Source of the DNA: Candidatus Harrysmithiimonas galli
GTDB taxonomy: Bacteria > Bacillota > Bacilli > CAJFEE01
Reading direction: 5' to 3'
Length of the DNA stretch: 64,000 nucleotides
Assembly: GCA_904373265.1 (NCBI GenBank)
Contig: CAJFEE010000002.1
Span: forward strand, 62,001-126,000
Below the pieces are notes generated by a model. It made no database searches. It saw only the letters and a list, made by a program, of their open reading frames with translations, and had not been told where the DNA came from. Positions 28,161 through 38,117 of the stretch are shown here, one piece after another. How positions within the stretch are numbered: the first letter of the stretch is position 1; each line of letters begins with the position of its first letter. The position numbers and the translations under genes are program-made.

Positions 28161-29052
28161 GCTTTGTCCCTACCTTTTCAATAAAAATTTCATGTAATGA
28201 TGGCTCATCTAGTTGAAACTTCCGAATAAAGCCGCGCGAAAAAATCATCTCCTGAATTTGTTGGACAACTGTTTCATCTATAATTTGCAACCGCACGCCT
28301 TCTGCGGTCGTCTGATAATTGGTTACACCTCTTAAATTCTTCAAATCACTACAATCAAAATCGGCATGAATTGTTAAATTTTTTCGACCGAAATCTTTCT
28401 TTATTTCTTTTAACTTTCCTTGAACAACTGGCTTCCCTCGATCCATAATACATAAATTTTCACATAAATCCTCAACATGGTCCATTTGATGACTGGAAAA
28501 AATAATAGTCGTTCCTAAATTTTTCACATATAAAATAGCTTCTTTCAACAAATCAACATTTACCGGATCTAAGCCACTGAATGGCTCATCCAGAATCAAC
28601 AAATCTGGCTTATGTATAACACTGGTAATATATTGAATCTTTTGCTGATTCCCTTTCGATAATTCTTCCACCTTCTTATTCTTGTAATCTTCAATCCGAA
28701 ATTTCTCCAACCAAAAATCTAGCTCTCGTAGTGTATCTTTTTTTGCCATGCCACGCAGGCTTGCCAAATAAACCATTTGTTCACTAACCTTCAACTTCGG
28801 ATACAGTCCTCGCTCTTCTGGTAAATAGCCAATTTGTCCGCTAATTGAATAATCAATTTTTTTGCCATTCCATGTAATTTCTCCTTCTGTTGGATCAAGT
28901 ATTCCCAAAATCATACGGAAAGTTGTTGTTTTTCCTGCACCATTTGCACCAAGAAAACCAAAAATTTCTCCCTTATCGATTTCAAAATAAATATGATCCA
29001 CAGCCGTAAAACTACCAAAGCGTTTCGTTGCATTTGCAATTTTTAACGACAT
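28153..29052 (-). CDS. ABC exporter ATPase (NatA/YhaQ-like)
   Basis: ATPase of 299 residues paired with the following permease. Walker A is GANGAGKTTT, the signature is the degenerate LSKGNQQKIQY common in this subfamily, and Walker B is LLILDEPFSGLDP. A C-terminal extension of about 80 residues (from DFGRKNLTIHADFD) matches the regulatory domain of drug and sodium exporters. GGAGAGG precedes the start. Confidence 0.9.
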   Translation of the reverse strand: MSLKIANATKRFGSFTAVDHIYFEIDKGEIFGFLGANGAGKTTTFRMILGILDPTEGEITWNGKKIDYSISGQIGYLPEERGLYPKLKVSEQMVYLASLRGMAKKDTLRELDFWLEKFRIEDYKNKKVEELSKGNQQKIQYITSVIHKPDLLILDEPFSGLDPVNVDLLKEAILYVKNLGTTIIFSSHQMDHVEDLCENLCIMDRGKPVVQGKLKEIKKDFGRKNLTIHADFDCSDLKNLRGVTNYQTTAEGVRLQIIDETVVQQIQEMIFSRGFIRKFQLDEPSLHEIFIEKVGTKHA

Positions 29053-29509
29053 ATTCTTTCCTCTCCTTTCAAAATCTTCCCATTCACTATAAAAAACCTT
29101 TTGAAAACTTTATGTTACAATATAAATATGTTAAAATATGGGCACCCCAAAGCTCACCAACAATCCTATATCACAGAACACTCAACTCGATAGTTATAGA
29201 AGCTATGAATAAAAACATCGCCACACCAATATACCAAAATTGTATACACCTTCAATTCTTACAAATGATCTATATCATTATGACATAATCATCTTTCTTA
29301 ATAATTTTTATATTACTATCTAAAAATATAAATCATACATGAATAAAATGATACAAAAAAATATTATAAATTAATTTATAATATTTTAAATATATTTAAT
29401 TTATTAAAAATAATATATTAACTGTTTTCAAGCAAAGACAGAAAATCCCTAATATATAAGAAATTCGAAAAAATCCATGAATTCATATGAATTGACCTCC
29501 ACCCACAAT

Positions 29510-29615
29510 TTATATGTGACACCTGCTTTTCGCTGACTGTTTTCCTATAATCTTCTTTCATTCGTATAAATATTGCATCTGGGGCTATTTTGGAATAACT
29601 ATTTCCTTTACCCAA
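29510..29615 (-). pseudogene. Fragment of an IS1182-type transposase
   Basis: About 30 codons read KGNSYSKIAPDAIFIRMKED, close to the conserved block (SYSKTD, DATFMRMKED) of IS1182-family transposases. The DDE residue Asp sits in this block in the family. Nothing recognisable remains on either side. Confidence 0.6.
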
Positions 29616-30281
29616 AATGTTGAAAACATCTTATATTTTTCTTTCCTAAACATTCAGCCTTCATGGAATTTTTTCATGCTTAATTTATAGGGAAAACTGA
29701 ATGTCATTCTTTTCTTTTACTACCAATGGTAGAGTTTTTTCATTTGTTTATCATAATTTTGTACGTTTTTTAAGTATATGTATATAATTTGTTGAAAATC
29801 TTTATCTACATAGCTTATCTTCTATAAGATATTTCTGAAATGATTTTTTTAGAAACAGGTACTAAATAACTTCTTTATATATCAGGATATTTTTCTTTAT
29901 TTTTTATATTTTTTTGAAATATATAATGCAAGCTATATGGCATTTGCTTCAATTATTTCTGCAAGACCACGTATAATAGAATTGATCTGACAAAACTTTT
30001 AATTTGATAAATTCAGTCCTCGTCTAATCCAATTCATCTTGTAGACAATCTTCACAATGGCATCCAAAAATGAATAAACAATATGTGCATTGCTGTCTAA
30101 TTTCATTTGTTTCTTTTAGTCATTTATATATTTTCGACTCATTATTATAGCATATTATATTTTACAGTTTGAAAGAACGCAATACATCCCCCCTTAACTA
30201 CGAGAGACTTTTTGCTGCCAAAGGTTAAATTTTTGAATTCAAACTCAGAAATACAGGCCACAAGCATATAATCACCATAAA

Positions 30282-30310
30282 GGACAATCGCAAACAATTT
30301 ACGATTGTCC
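30282..30310 (-). terminator. Hairpin after the siderophore ABC genes
   Basis: GGACAATCG pairs perfectly with CGATTGTCC, extended by AAA/TTT. Only a short TTTA follows on the minus strand, so termination may be weak. It is 200 nt past the stop. Confidence 0.45.
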
Positions 30311-30513
30311 AGGCAAATACACATATATAAAAAAATATGATATTATTTTTTTGAAATAATGAAAATTATACTGTTTATAAAAAACAAACGGATTTCATAT
30401 CATCACACAAGTCTACTGTCTCCTATCGAATCCATTTTTTCCTTAAAAATATTTTCTTTTTATGTTATTTTTTCTTTCTCACATAAACAATCAGATTTAC
30501 ACCCTACATGTGA

Positions 30514-32247
30514 TCAAACTGTCCATCCAAGGCTTTCCTGCTGAATACGATATAATTTCTGATACAAACCTTTTTTGTCCATCAATTCTTTGTGTGTTCC
30601 ATTTTCTACCAGTCTACCATTTTCCAAAACAAGAATTTGGTCTGCATCAACTACAGTTCGTAGACGATGTGCAATCATAATCACAGTCTTACCCTCCACC
30701 AGCTTTGCAATCGCTTTTTGGACAAGTACTTCATTTTCTGGATCCAGAGATGCCGTAGCCTCATCAAGCAAAATTATAGGTGCATCTTTAAGTAGTGCAC
30801 GAGCAATCGAAATACGCTGCCGTTCACCACCAGACAATGTACTGCCATTTTCTCCAAGGACTGTCTGATATCCTTCTGACATATCCTGTACAAACTCATC
30901 ACAATATGCTGCTTTCGCCGCCGCTATAACTTGCTCATCTGTTGCATTTGGATTACCAAGTCGAATATTATTAATGATCGTATCATTGAACAAAGTCACA
31001 TCTTGGAAAACAAAGGACATATACTGCATTAAACTTTCTGGTTCTATAGTACGAACATCTTTACCACCCACACGAATTATGCCACTTTGAATATCCCAAA
31101 AGCGTGCAATCAGTTTAGAAAGGGTACTCTTACCACTACCAGAAGGTCCAACCAATGCCGTTACAGTCCCCTGCGAAAGCCTACAGCTCACATCCTTAAT
31201 AACATCCTCTGTATGATAGCAAAAAGTCACATGTTCCAGTTCAATATCATAGTTTGGAATTGTCTTTTCGTCACCTTCCATGGTTCGTATTGTAAAAAGA
31301 GTACGCATACGCTTTGTTACAACATGTAGGTTTAACAGAGTAGAAAGTTGAGAAAAAATTGCAAGTATAGGACCATAAATTCGAGTTACCATCAACATAA
31401 ACATGAAAAGTGGAAGTAGCTCTATGCTGCCATTGACTAGCAAAACAGTTCCTACAAAAATGGTTATACCAATGCCGGCCTGTAATACCATACTGGCACT
31501 AGACATAAATACACCAATGGCCATTTCTACTTTAACAGATATTTTTTTCATAATTCTTAATGATTTATCTAATTCAGAGAAACGAGAACCACTTAAACCA
31601 CAAGATTTAATAATTTTCATACCTTCCAAATATTCTTGAACTTGACCAGATGCAGCCAACTTCGCATCCACCTGACGCGCAAACAATTTCTTCTGATAAT
31701 TACGGCTTAGCCAAATAATTAGAAATGCAATAGGCAGTGTACAAAACATACACAAAGCCAGTCGCCAGTCAAAGAAAGCAAGCAAAATACAAGTCAACGT
31801 AACAGTTATTACATTGGCAACCAGTGGCGGAATGGTACTGCTTAGCATAGATTCCATGCTACTGCAATCTGCCATCATATGAGTTGTAATTTCTGACAAA
31901 TCTTTTGTATTAAAAAAATTCATAGGGAGCCTGCGTAAACGTTCCGCAATCCGCACACGGGTTGCATTCGATTCTTTATAAGAGGCGATGTAGGTTTTCC
32001 GATAGTCATTCTTAGCTGCTAGAAAAATTAAAACAAGAGATATAACTCCTACTCCCCAAAGCATCCAGATATGAGCCCACTGAATCGTACCACCAACAAA
32101 TGGAGTTAACAATTCACTGAAAATCATCACTGTTACGCAAAATGGCAACAACATAGTTAGATTTGTAATTGTACAGGCAATAATAGCCTTTTTCAAACCT
32201 TTATAGCCCTTATCAGATAAAAAGAGCGCTTTTTGTAACCTACTCAT
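30514..32247 (-). CDS. YbtQ/IrtB-like ABC transporter (membrane and ATPase fused)
   Basis: A 577-residue exporter-fold half transporter. Six membrane helices fill about residues 20-300. The ATPase domain has Walker A VGPSGSGKST, signature LSGGERQRISIARALL and Walker B IILLDEATASLDPE. It starts inside the 3' end of its partner (8-base overlap), so the two form a heterodimer. Known relatives YbtPQ (Yersinia) and IrtAB (mycobacteria) have an exporter fold but import ferric siderophores or release their metal. The linkage to an aryl-NRPS cluster supports the same role here. Export of the product cannot be excluded. Confidence 0.85.
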   Translation of the reverse strand: MSRLQKALFLSDKGYKGLKKAIIACTITNLTMLLPFCVTVMIFSELLTPFVGGTIQWAHIWMLWGVGVISLVLIFLAAKNDYRKTYIASYKESNATRVRIAERLRRLPMNFFNTKDLSEITTHMMADCSSMESMLSSTIPPLVANVITVTLTCILLAFFDWRLALCMFCTLPIAFLIIWLSRNYQKKLFARQVDAKLAASGQVQEYLEGMKIIKSCGLSGSRFSELDKSLRIMKKISVKVEMAIGVFMSSASMVLQAGIGITIFVGTVLLVNGSIELLPLFMFMLMVTRIYGPILAIFSQLSTLLNLHVVTKRMRTLFTIRTMEGDEKTIPNYDIELEHVTFCYHTEDVIKDVSCRLSQGTVTALVGPSGSGKSTLSKLIARFWDIQSGIIRVGGKDVRTIEPESLMQYMSFVFQDVTLFNDTIINNIRLGNPNATDEQVIAAAKAAYCDEFVQDMSEGYQTVLGENGSTLSGGERQRISIARALLKDAPIILLDEATASLDPENEVLVQKAIAKLVEGKTVIMIAHRLRTVVDADQILVLENGRLVENGTHKELMDKKGLYQKLYRIQQESLGWTV

Positions 32248-34066
32248 TGATCACACTACCTTTTCCGCTAATTTTCCAATCAACTGCTTCTATATAATGA
32301 TTCCACATCTGTGCATAACGCCCACCAGCAGCCACGAGCTGATCATGCTTGCCTTCTTCTATCAGACGCCCCTTTTCCATAACAATAATCTTGTGAGCAT
32401 TACGGATAGTTGAAAGTCTATGGGCAATAATAATAACAGTCTTACCTTGCATGAGCTCTTCAAATGCCTTCTGGATAAAGTATTCATTCTCTGGATCGCT
32501 AAAAGCTGTTGCTTCATCGAGGACAATAATAGGGGAATCCTTGATGATCGCTCTGGCAATAGCAATACGCTGACGCTCACCACCAGAAAGATGAATGCCT
32601 TTTGTTCCAACGATAGTATGATAGCCCTCCGGCAATTTAGAAATAAAATCATGACATTGGGCAGCTTTAGCAGCTTTTATCACCTGAGCTTCTGTTGCAT
32701 TCTGATTTCCCATACGGATATTGTCCAAAATACTTTGCTTAAACAGGAAAATATCCTGGAATACAAAACTAACATGACGCAACAGATCATCTTGTGCTAT
32801 ATCTCGGATGTCCACATCACCAATTTTTATACAACCATCAGTTACATCCCAAAATCGTGAAATCAGATTTGCAATGGTACTCTTACCACTACCAGAAGGT
32901 CCAACAATAGCAGTAATTTCACCTTTTCTTGCCGTAAAAGAAACTTGATCAATCGCTATTTCACTTTCTTTTCCTGTATAGGAAAAACGAACCTTCTCAA
33001 ATATCACATCATCATTACCAGGTTTTTTAGGATGAATGGATTCTGGCATTTCTGGGATGTGCAAAATTTCATCCATACGTGCTACATTTCCGTTAATTTG
33101 CATAAAAGATTGAGAAATATACATAATTTTATTTAAAATTCCAGCAATTGCAGGAACAAATATTAAATAAAATATAAAAGTTATGGTAAAATTCTTATAA
33201 TCTGTGCTATATGTGCCAATGAAAATACCAAAAGGAACCAAAAGCAAATAAATATTGTTTATAATAGTAGTAAAAGCAGGCATACAGTTCTGCCAACCAA
33301 GAGAGTATTTTAACACCCATTCGGTATAATCATGAATAGCATCCTTCAATCGTTTAAATGAAGATGCAGTCTGATTAAACGCCTTCACTACTGACATACC
33401 ACGAACATACTCTACCGATGCGTTATTCATTTCTTCCAACGCAGTTTGATAGTTTCTCATATTTTCTTTCATATCTTTACTTCCAAATCCAATAAACTCA
33501 GCAACAAAAGCAAGAATAATACCGACCATTGAAACCAAACCAAACCGCCAATCTACAGTAAGTAATAAAATGACCATGACAATAGGGGCGGTAACAGAAG
33601 CAACAAAATCAGGAAATTGATGTGCAATAAATCCTTCTATACTCTCAATATTTTCATCCATGATTTTACGCAGCCTCCCACTGCCGATTGTTAAATGGTA
33701 ACCTAAAGGTAACTTGGTAATATGATCTGCAAACAGAAGCTTTAATTCATAAAGCGTTCCAAATGCTGCTAAGTGGGAACTGAAAATAGCCAAAAAATAG
33801 AACAAGATATTCGCAACAACCCCTCCCAGCGCCATCCAACCATAGCTCATTACAGCACCAATATCCAATTGACTTAGCTCTGGATAAACCTGGATGATAG
33901 AACGGATAATAAAATATACCGCAATATATGGTATATATGATGCAATCGCAGCCAAAGAAGAAAGAATAGCAGAAAGAAAAATTAGTCCCTTCTTATTTGA
34001 TGCCAGTTCCATGCATCGTGCCAAACCTGTTTTGGACTTCATTTGCTTTGGTTTTGCATTCAACAT
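32240..34066 (-). CDS. YbtP/IrtA-like ABC transporter (membrane and ATPase fused)
   Basis: 608 residues, exporter fold. Membrane part about 25-320; ATPase part with Walker A VGPSGSGKST, signature LSGGERQRIAIARAII and Walker B IIVLDEATAFSDPE (Ser-Asp in place of the usual Leu-Asp). The start is the ATG at 34066, nine bases after GAGGAGG; a TTG at 34084 lies in that ribosome site. First gene of a two-gene transcript with the YbtQ-like partner. A near-perfect hairpin palindrome (34089-34135) sits just before the ribosome site and is similar to the one in front of the ECF genes. There is no siderophore-interacting N-terminal domain as in mycobacterial IrtA. Confidence 0.85.
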   Translation of the reverse strand: MLNAKPKQMKSKTGLARCMELASNKKGLIFLSAILSSLAAIASYIPYIAVYFIIRSIIQVYPELSQLDIGAVMSYGWMALGGVVANILFYFLAIFSSHLAAFGTLYELKLLFADHITKLPLGYHLTIGSGRLRKIMDENIESIEGFIAHQFPDFVASVTAPIVMVILLLTVDWRFGLVSMVGIILAFVAEFIGFGSKDMKENMRNYQTALEEMNNASVEYVRGMSVVKAFNQTASSFKRLKDAIHDYTEWVLKYSLGWQNCMPAFTTIINNIYLLLVPFGIFIGTYSTDYKNFTITFIFYLIFVPAIAGILNKIMYISQSFMQINGNVARMDEILHIPEMPESIHPKKPGNDDVIFEKVRFSYTGKESEIAIDQVSFTARKGEITAIVGPSGSGKSTIANLISRFWDVTDGCIKIGDVDIRDIAQDDLLRHVSFVFQDIFLFKQSILDNIRMGNQNATEAQVIKAAKAAQCHDFISKLPEGYHTIVGTKGIHLSGGERQRIAIARAIIKDSPIIVLDEATAFSDPENEYFIQKAFEELMQGKTVIIIAHRLSTIRNAHKIIVMEKGRLIEEGKHDQLVAAGGRYAQMWNHYIEAVDWKISGKGSVINE

Positions 34067-34088
34067 AGTACAAATCCTCCTCAAAATT

Positions 34089-34135
34089 AAAATACATAAT
34101 TAGGTTAGCTTTTTCTAACCTTTATTATGTATTTT
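34089..34135. promoter_or_regulatory. Palindrome upstream of the YbtPQ-like genes
   Basis: Arms AAAATACATAATTAGGTTAG and its complement (one extra base on one side) flank a 6-nt spacer. The core TTAGGTTAG and CTAACCT are the half-sites known from DtxR/IdeR operators, but spaced 6 bases rather than 1 apart. It resembles the element at 37026-37073. It may be an operator, an mRNA hairpin or both. Confidence 0.5.
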
Positions 34136-34234
34136 AATTATATTATCTGCTTTCTTCTACTCCATAACTTTTCTAGTTACTCAAAAATAGCCCGAAATTT
34201 TTATTATTCTATTGAAATAAAAGAAAGTGTTATA

Positions 34235-34852
34235 TTATATAATTCCCGCTTTTTTAAAATGTTTCTTAAATAATATCTTTGTAAGTAACGAGCCAAGCAT
34301 ACCCGCAATAAAAGTTACTGCTATAATTGCAATTAACATGGGACCACTTATAAAACCATATAACTGCTCCATAAAAGCAGAATCAACTCCATTAGAAGAA
34401 GTCATACTATCAATATAATTTGTCATCATAATCACTGGCCAAAAAGTTCCCAAAGCAAAACAGCTCATATAAACAACGTATCCTATGGCGTTACTCCAAA
34501 AATTTTTATAACTACCCATACGGGAAATAAACTCAGCCAATAATGCGCCAATAATAAAACCAAATGCACATGGCCACCCCGCACCAATTAGAAATTCAAT
34601 GACACCAATGACAACTCCACTTAATAAAATACTTCCGATTTTTGGTACCTTAACACGCATTAACATATAAATAATTCCACCCGGAATAGCTGCGATTGCA
34701 GGCCCAAATGCATACGTAACAACAGTTACTGCGCAAGCAAAAATACACACCATTACCACAACAAAAAATAGAGCTGTAAAAATACCCAGTGTTATAAAGT
34801 CTTTTGCTTTCATTTTGTCGGAATTCCCGACTGTTCTTTTTTGGTTACTCAT
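34235..34852 (-). CDS. ECF transporter substrate-binding S component (MptD/Trep_Strep type)
   Basis: Integral membrane protein of 205 residues with about six helices, no signal peptide and no ATPase. It resembles the MptD/Trep_Strep family of ECF S components (LGIFTALFFVVVMV, AIPGGIIYMLMRVKVP, GFIIGALLAEFISR). It would bind the substrate and pair with the T and A proteins encoded directly upstream. In this setting a metal chelate is the likely cargo; vitamins are the usual cargo of other ECF families. AGGAAAGG precedes the start, 26 bp after the ATPase gene. Confidence 0.8.
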   Translation of the reverse strand: MSNQKRTVGNSDKMKAKDFITLGIFTALFFVVVMVCIFACAVTVVTYAFGPAIAAIPGGIIYMLMRVKVPKIGSILLSGVVIGVIEFLIGAGWPCAFGFIIGALLAEFISRMGSYKNFWSNAIGYVVYMSCFALGTFWPVIMMTNYIDSMTSSNGVDSAFMEQLYGFISGPMLIAIIAVTFIAGMLGSLLTKILFKKHFKKAGII

Positions 34853-34878
34853 AATTACAGATTCCTTTCCTTTATTGA

Positions 34879-36297
34879 TTACTGTGATAAAGTTGTAGCG
34901 TCAGCATCCATTCGGATAATACGATTACATATCTTCATCAACAGTTCATTATCATGAGAAATTACCAAAATTGCTTTTCCCATTTTAGATAATGTACGCA
35001 AAATTTTCGCTACACTATCCATATTTTTATAGTCTAAACCACTTGTAGGCTCATCAAAAATAATAACCTCGGTATCCATCAATACCGCCACACCAATAGC
35101 AACACGTTGTTTTTGTCCTCCTGATAACGCCATCGGATGACATTCTTTATATGAAAATAGATTTAGTTTTTTTAAAATATCATTAATTTTTTCTGTTCCA
35201 TAATATTTCTTGCCTGCATTCGCCATTACCATTTCTTGATAAACACTATTGGTAAAAAGCTGGTAATCCGGATCTTGCATCACCATATATGCAGATCGTG
35301 TTCGTTTTTTCCATGAAACATTTTTACCCATAAAAAGAATTTCACCAGAGATTTCCTTTTGCAAACCACATAAAGTTCTTGCTAAAGTTGTCTTGCCACA
35401 GCCATTTTTCCCAATAATCCCAACGATCTCTCCTGGATACACAGAAAAGTTAATCTTTGAAGTAACTGGATGTTTGTCATAACCAACCACAAGATTCTTC
35501 ATTTGTACCACAGCTACATCATCTCGTTTGGGATCCCCCACAGAAAGCGTAAGTTGAGTAGGTGTAAAACTCCTTAGTCCCAGGCTCTCATATACATCAG
35601 AACGAATCTTCTTAAATGCATCTACTGTCCATTCTCCTTTTATTCGTCCCTGCTCCATTACAATAATACGATCAACAATTTCTCTTAAAAAATACAATCT
35701 ATGTTCCGATATAAGAATTGTTTTACCTTGTGACTTGATCAATAGAAGCAGTCTTTGCAATTCCTTAATTGCATCTGGATCAAGATTTGATGATGGCTCA
35801 TCCAAAACAAATATATCCGGATTTGGTGCATAAACACTGGCAAATGCAATGGTTTGCTTTTGTCCACCAGACAAATCAAATATGTTCCGATTGACCAACT
35901 TTTCAATATGTAACTCTGAAATTGTTTTCTGATAACGATCTTGCATTTGTTTATATGGCACACCTTTATTCTCCATACCAAATACAATCTCACTATCTGT
36001 ATTCAAACTGAAAAACTGACTTCTAGGATTTTGAAAAACCGAACCAATCTTTTCTGACAAATCATGTGGTTGTATTGATTCAGTATCAATCCCTTCAATA
36101 CAAACACGACCTGTCATATTCCCCTCATAAAAATGCGGAATGAGCGTGTTCACTAATCTTGTTACACAAGTCTTTCCACATCCAGATTCTCCGGTAAGAA
36201 GTACACATTCTCCCTTATTTATATGAATTGTAACATCATGCAGACTTTCTTCTTCTGCAGCAGAATACCGAAACGATACATTATCTATATCAATCAC
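34879..36297 (-). CDS. ECF transporter ATPase, two fused A domains
   Basis: 472 residues with two ATPase domains in tandem, equal to EcfA1 plus EcfA2 in one chain. Domain 1: Walker A GESGCGKT, signature FDLSGGQKQ, Walker B FVLDEPSSNLD. Domain 2 (from about residue 270): GIIGKNGCGKTT, MALSGGQKQRVAIG, IIFDEPTSGLD. It starts with a GTG two bases after the EcfT stop, following GGGAGAG. It powers the T-S complex encoded on both sides of it. Confidence 0.92.
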   Translation of the reverse strand: MIDIDNVSFRYSAAEEESLHDVTIHINKGECVLLTGESGCGKTCVTRLVNTLIPHFYEGNMTGRVCIEGIDTESIQPHDLSEKIGSVFQNPRSQFFSLNTDSEIVFGMENKGVPYKQMQDRYQKTISELHIEKLVNRNIFDLSGGQKQTIAFASVYAPNPDIFVLDEPSSNLDPDAIKELQRLLLLIKSQGKTILISEHRLYFLREIVDRIIVMEQGRIKGEWTVDAFKKIRSDVYESLGLRSFTPTQLTLSVGDPKRDDVAVVQMKNLVVGYDKHPVTSKINFSVYPGEIVGIIGKNGCGKTTLARTLCGLQKEISGEILFMGKNVSWKKRTRSAYMVMQDPDYQLFTNSVYQEMVMANAGKKYYGTEKINDILKKLNLFSYKECHPMALSGGQKQRVAIGVAVLMDTEVIIFDEPTSGLDYKNMDSVAKILRTLSKMGKAILVISHDNELLMKICNRIIRMDADATTLSQ

Positions 36298-36299
36298 TT

Positions 36300-37004
36300 T
36301 TAAACTCTCCCATAAATTTTATATTTGTAATAAAACAATAAAATGAATAATGTAACAAAAATACTCAAAACCAAAACATCGCTTTTATGTATCTTAAAAA
36401 TCACAAATGATGATCTTTTTTCCGGATTATCAAGTCCCCTTGTTATAGCAGAAGCAGAAAGTTCTTCTGAAATGGAGGCAGACCGCATGATAATTGGAAC
36501 AAACATCGCTTCTAATAATATGAATGGTCTGGTCAATATATTTCTTAACGAAAAAGTAATCCCTCTAAGCTTCATTGCATCATAGATATTACGCATTTCT
36601 TCACCGAATGTCGGAAAAAAACGCAATGTCATAGCAAATGTAATAACAATGCTTCGAGGTATTCTAAGTGAATACATGGCCGCAATCATTTCATTCACCT
36701 TAGTCGTTGCAATAAATGTAGAAGCAAAAAGTACAATTGGAATCATTACTCGGATAAACAAAGTAAAAATTGACACAATACTATATATAGATTGTGGTGC
36801 ATAACTGCATACTTCTTGGATTAGCACAATAACTATATAAAATATAGCGTATTTGCATACCCGTTTCTTTTGTCCCATCAACAAGACCAGTAGACAAATT
36901 GCTATAAAACATATACTACCAAGCACAAAATCTTTTAATCCAAATACCATAAAATTAATCATGACAAAAAGAATCAACTTCATACGTGTATCTATAACGA
37001 ACAT
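36300..37004 (-). CDS. ecfT: ECF transporter transmembrane component EcfT
   Basis: 234-residue membrane coupling protein with about five to six helices. The CbiQ/EcfT family signature appears as AMTLRFFPTFGEEMRNIYDAMKLRG and the second coupling helix as SASISEELSASAITRGLDNP, both carrying the Ala-Arg-Gly type motif that contacts the A domains. The start is the ATG at 37004 after AGAGG; an ATG at 37037 falls inside the palindrome upstream. First gene of the ecfT-A-S transcript. Confidence 0.88.
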   Translation of the reverse strand: MFVIDTRMKLILFVMINFMVFGLKDFVLGSICFIAICLLVLLMGQKKRVCKYAIFYIVIVLIQEVCSYAPQSIYSIVSIFTLFIRVMIPIVLFASTFIATTKVNEMIAAMYSLRIPRSIVITFAMTLRFFPTFGEEMRNIYDAMKLRGITFSLRNILTRPFILLEAMFVPIIMRSASISEELSASAITRGLDNPEKRSSFVIFKIHKSDVLVLSIFVTLFILLFYYKYKIYGRV

Positions 37005-37025
37005 CCTACCGCCTCTTACTAAAAT

Positions 37026-37073
37026 AAAATATGCCATTAAAGTTAGAAATAACTAACTTCAATGGCATATTTT
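37026..37073. promoter_or_regulatory. Near-perfect 21-bp palindrome upstream of ecfT
   Basis: Two 21-base arms with one mismatch around a 6-nt spacer. The inner part is AAGTTAG-6 nt-CTAACTT and the outer parts are AT-rich (AAAATATGCCATT). It lies between the AraC gene stop and the ecfT ribosome site. See the similar element at 34089-34135. Confidence 0.55.
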
Positions 37074-37142
37074 ACATCATATTCAATTTCTTTTCTGCTC
37101 CATTCATTTAAAAAACGAACGAAAATAACCCATTCATTCTAT

Positions 37143-38084
37143 TTATTTTTGCTTTTTCCTATAATCTTTAGGAAGCTCATCATAAACAGATTGAAATGCT
37201 TTTGCAAATTTACTGGCATTACTATATCCCAATTCAGCCGCAATTTCTCCTATTTTCCGTTTTCCTTCTAATAAATACTGCGCAGCTAGATTCATTTTAT
37301 ATTTTTTCAAATATGCATAAGGTGTATCTCCATATATCTGCGCAAAAATTGAATGAAATAGTGAGAGATTTATATGTTCCTCCTTTGTTAATTTATTTAA
37401 AGAAGGTCTTTCGTCCAAATGAGATACCAAATAATCATGTATTCTTTTCGTCGCTTGAATCTGTCCTTTGTCAAAATACTTAAAATCACATCCATTATTC
37501 AGCGTCAATTGATCCATATGATAGAGTAATTCTATAGCTTTTATTTTAAAATATCCTATCTGCTCTATTCCATTAGCAGCGTACAATTCAGAAAACAACT
37601 GCTGCAATTTTGACGGCGTATTGCTAACATACCAACCTTTCTCCAAGTCTAAAGTTGTCCCGATTTTTTCTAAATGAATGGGTACCATTCCCATCATCCA
37701 ATGCATACCAGGATCTAAAGCCTGTTTATCAATAACTAAAGACACGCCACTATATTTTTGCAATGAAAACGAAAAAGAAATAGGCAAATATTTTGTTCCA
37801 TTTACACTAAAATACCCCTCTGGCAAATATGCCATTGTATGATTTGCAAATTCGCATTCATACCTTCCAAACCTGCAATGGCTAATCGCAATAATATCAG
37901 AATTAAATTTTTGAGATTCAAACACTTCCGTTGTATTAAATTCAAGAAAACTAATTTGTACCCCGGCAAATAAATTATAATTTGTTACAGTTCCTTTACC
38001 TTCACACCCATAATCCACTATATTATAATTTTCCTTCTGCTCAATTACTTTCGCCTGGGCACCATACCATTCTTGTTTAAACAT
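37143..38084 (-). CDS. AraC-family regulator (YbtA/PchR-like position)
   Basis: 313 residues. The N-terminal two thirds form an effector-binding region; the C-terminal 100 residues are the double helix-turn-helix AraC domain with ATKRIHDYLVSHLDERPSL, FAQIYGDTPYAYLKKYKM and KIGEIAAELGYSNASKFAKA. YbtA and PchR regulators of yersiniabactin and pyochelin are of this family, and respond to the ferric siderophore. By position this protein should activate synthesis, uptake or both. The start is the ATG at 38084 behind AGGGGGGATGG; an upstream ATG at 38126 lacks a site. Confidence 0.88.
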   Translation of the reverse strand: MFKQEWYGAQAKVIEQKENYNIVDYGCEGKGTVTNYNLFAGVQISFLEFNTTEVFESQKFNSDIIAISHCRFGRYECEFANHTMAYLPEGYFSVNGTKYLPISFSFSLQKYSGVSLVIDKQALDPGMHWMMGMVPIHLEKIGTTLDLEKGWYVSNTPSKLQQLFSELYAANGIEQIGYFKIKAIELLYHMDQLTLNNGCDFKYFDKGQIQATKRIHDYLVSHLDERPSLNKLTKEEHINLSLFHSIFAQIYGDTPYAYLKKYKMNLAAQYLLEGKRKIGEIAAELGYSNASKFAKAFQSVYDELPKDYRKKQK

Positions 38085-38117
38085 GATCCATCCCCCCTTT
38101 TTATATAGGTTCGTTTT

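Larger units (their letters stand above)
29053..30513. other. Long AT-rich gap of 1.46 kb
   Basis: Apart from the IS1182 fragment at 29510-29615 and a hairpin at 30282-30310 I see no gene. A minus-strand stretch near 30015-30100 reads ETNEIRQQCTYC, FGCHCEDCLQDELD before a stop but has no start codon. The gap marks the left border of the metallophore cluster. Confidence 0.45.

Noticed and set aside
30015-30102. Cys-rich short frame (CTYC, CHCEDC) on the minus strand
   Set aside because: No start codon in frame after the preceding stop. Possibly a gene remnant, but unsupported.
34089-34135. Reading the palindrome as a plain terminator of the S-component gene
   Set aside because: Only a mixed A/T tail follows, it lies right before the ribosome site of the next gene, and a closely similar element stands in front of ecfT. 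An operator or mRNA element fits better, though termination is not excluded.
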